A DNA stretch of 64,000 nt, from positions 744,001 through 808,000 of the forward strand of contig OZ257140.1 in NCBI GenBank assembly GCA_965279165.1, given 5' to 3'. The translations under genes and the position numbers were made by a program. Below the pieces are notes generated by a model. It saw only the letters and a list, made by a program, of their open reading frames with translations, was not told where the DNA came from and did not search any database. Shown in pieces: positions 63,273-64,000 of the stretch. The first letter of the stretch is position 1, and each line of letters starts with the position of its first letter. Source of the DNA: JBAYIE01 sp965279165. GTDB taxonomy: Bacteria; Bacteroidota; Bacteroidia; UKL13-3.

Positions 63273-63401
63273 AAACTTGATTGAAATTAAATGTAATGGC
63301 CATAGGTAGTAATTTGCTATTTTGGAGCCTTTCCCCATAAAATAAATTAAGATTTCATCTTGACCATGTTCCATTATTAGTTAACTTTGTGATGCCGAAA
63401 T

Positions 63402-63776
63402 ATGGAACGACATAGACAAATAATATTCTTTAAAGATTACTTTCTTGACTTCTTTGACCAACAGACAGTAAAAGTAAAGGAAAAATTGACCACGTTCTAT
63501 TTGTAGTTAAAGTTGCAGAAAGAATACCTCAGAAGTTCTTTCAGCATTTAGAGGGCACAAATGGACTGTATGAAATAAGAATAGAATTTCAAAGTAATAT
63601 ATCGAATTTTCTGCTGTTTTGACGAGGGGCAAGTGGTCGTTTTGTTCAATGGTTTTCAAAAAAAATCTCAAAAGACCCCTTCCGGAGAACTTGACAAAGC
63701 CGTAAAGATTATGAACGAATATTTTGATGAAAAATTAAAAAGAAAACAAAATGAAATCAAAAAACCGAAAAAGTAA
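63402..63776 (+). pseudogene. Frameshifted Gp49-type toxin, module 4
   Basis: ATG 63402 opens a homologue of the module 1 toxin: IIFFKDYFLDFFDQQ matches IVFYKDYFQDFFDKQ. The frame breaks near 63480, in a short A-run (local stop at 63504), continues as KVAERIPQKFFQHLEGTNGL in the next frame, breaks again near 63600 at a TATA stretch, then continues VVVLFNGFQKKSQKTPSGEL to a stop at 63774. Two frameshifts mean no full toxin unless they are assembly errors. The antitoxin start overlaps its 3' end by 26 nt. Confidence 0.82.
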
Positions 63777-64000
63777 GACCATTACCACTTTTGACGAACA
63801 TCTCGACAAACAATACGGAAAAGTTGGAACTGCAAAGCGGACAGATTTTGAAATTAAGGCTAAAGCTTTTGCTATTGGTGAAGTTATCAAAGAAGAAAGA
63901 CGCCTTGCTTCCATGACACAAGAACAATTGGCTGAAAAGACGGGAACAAAAAAAAGCTTCATTTCAAGAATTGAAAATGGACATAGTGACATCCAACTTT
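63751..64000 (+). CDS. XRE-family antitoxin, partial, module 4
   Basis: Starts with ATG 63751 and runs off the right edge (83 codons seen). Linker DKQYGKVGTAKRTDFEIKAK parallels the KRGTKKRD segment of modules 1 and 2; the HTH has MTQEQLAEKTGTKKSFISRI. Overlaps the broken toxin by 26 nt. Its frame is intact, so the antitoxin may persist as an orphan. Confidence 0.85.
   Translation, partial: MKSKNRKSKTITTFDEHLDKQYGKVGTAKRTDFEIKAKAFAIGEVIKEERRLASMTQEQLAEKTGTKKSFISRIENGHSDIQL

Noticed and set aside
1..64000. tRNA or rRNA genes, integrases, transposases, prophage genes
   Set aside because: Looked for by eye on both strands; nothing convincing. The toxin-antitoxin modules are the only accessory genes that I can support.

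Overview
The window looks like chromosomal DNA of an AT-rich member of the Bacteroidota. The evidence is gldN (gliding/type IX secretion), a secreted M43 protease with a C-terminal type IX sorting domain, many Bacteroidota-style lipoproteins, a Sec-type (clade II) nosZ cluster, and TAnnTTTG-like -7 promoter elements. No rRNA, tRNA, CRISPR array, integrase or transposase was recognised. No species can be named.

Layout. 0-11.5 kb, mostly minus strand: the 5' end of a large secreted repeat protein, a LytTR two-component pair, an ECF sigma factor with a membrane-anchored beta-helix partner, an amino-acid permease, gldN, a heptose-phosphate kinase, an aminotransferase and an HTH regulator. 11.6-26.4 kb, plus strand: four envelope proteins of unknown role, clpB, a cyclophilin lipoprotein, aroC, the M43 protease, topA and a SirB1-like protein. 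26.9-29.6 kb: a second histidine kinase/regulator pair and a lipoprotein. 30-34 kb, minus: asparaginase, a lipid kinase, a Sua5-like protein and two small exported proteins. 34-42 kb, minus: a nitrous oxide reduction locus read as Rrf2 regulator, tryptophan dioxygenase, cytochrome c, nosZ, nosL (fused to a membrane domain), nosD, nosF, nosY. 42-56.7 kb: fasciclin lipoprotein, sucC, lolD, recQ with two glycosyltransferases, aroA-aroB, proline dehydrogenase, a drug/metabolite exporter and a metallo-beta-lactamase RNase-like protein. 57-64 kb: an accessory stretch with four toxin-antitoxin modules (one with a broken toxin), upp, and two thioredoxin-fold proteins.

The most unusual content lies between the genes. 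Many intergenic gaps hold degenerate satellites with a strict 7-bp period (some 8-bp), written in several sequence 'dialects'. The longest, at 45228-45787, is 80 heptamers with no phase slip and contains a higher-order repeat. At several loci the array starts inside or within a few bases of the stop codon of a flanking gene, so the last residues of that protein are encoded by the array. In most arrays the heptamer carries a stop codon in the sense of that gene, so all three frames close within 21 bp. Three further palindromic families (cores CCCTAAAGGG, CCCCGAAGGGG, and a CCGG/GCCC pair) form longer-period arrays at 19.7, 24.7 and 42.7 kb. Two gene remnants (a fasciclin 3' end and a redoxin 3' end) show that duplication and deletion accompany these repeats.

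Functionally, the nos locus with its Fe-S-type Rrf2 regulator suggests N2O respiration controlled by NO or redox state. The rest is core metabolism, envelope biogenesis and stress genes, with a toxin-antitoxin and repeat-rich end.
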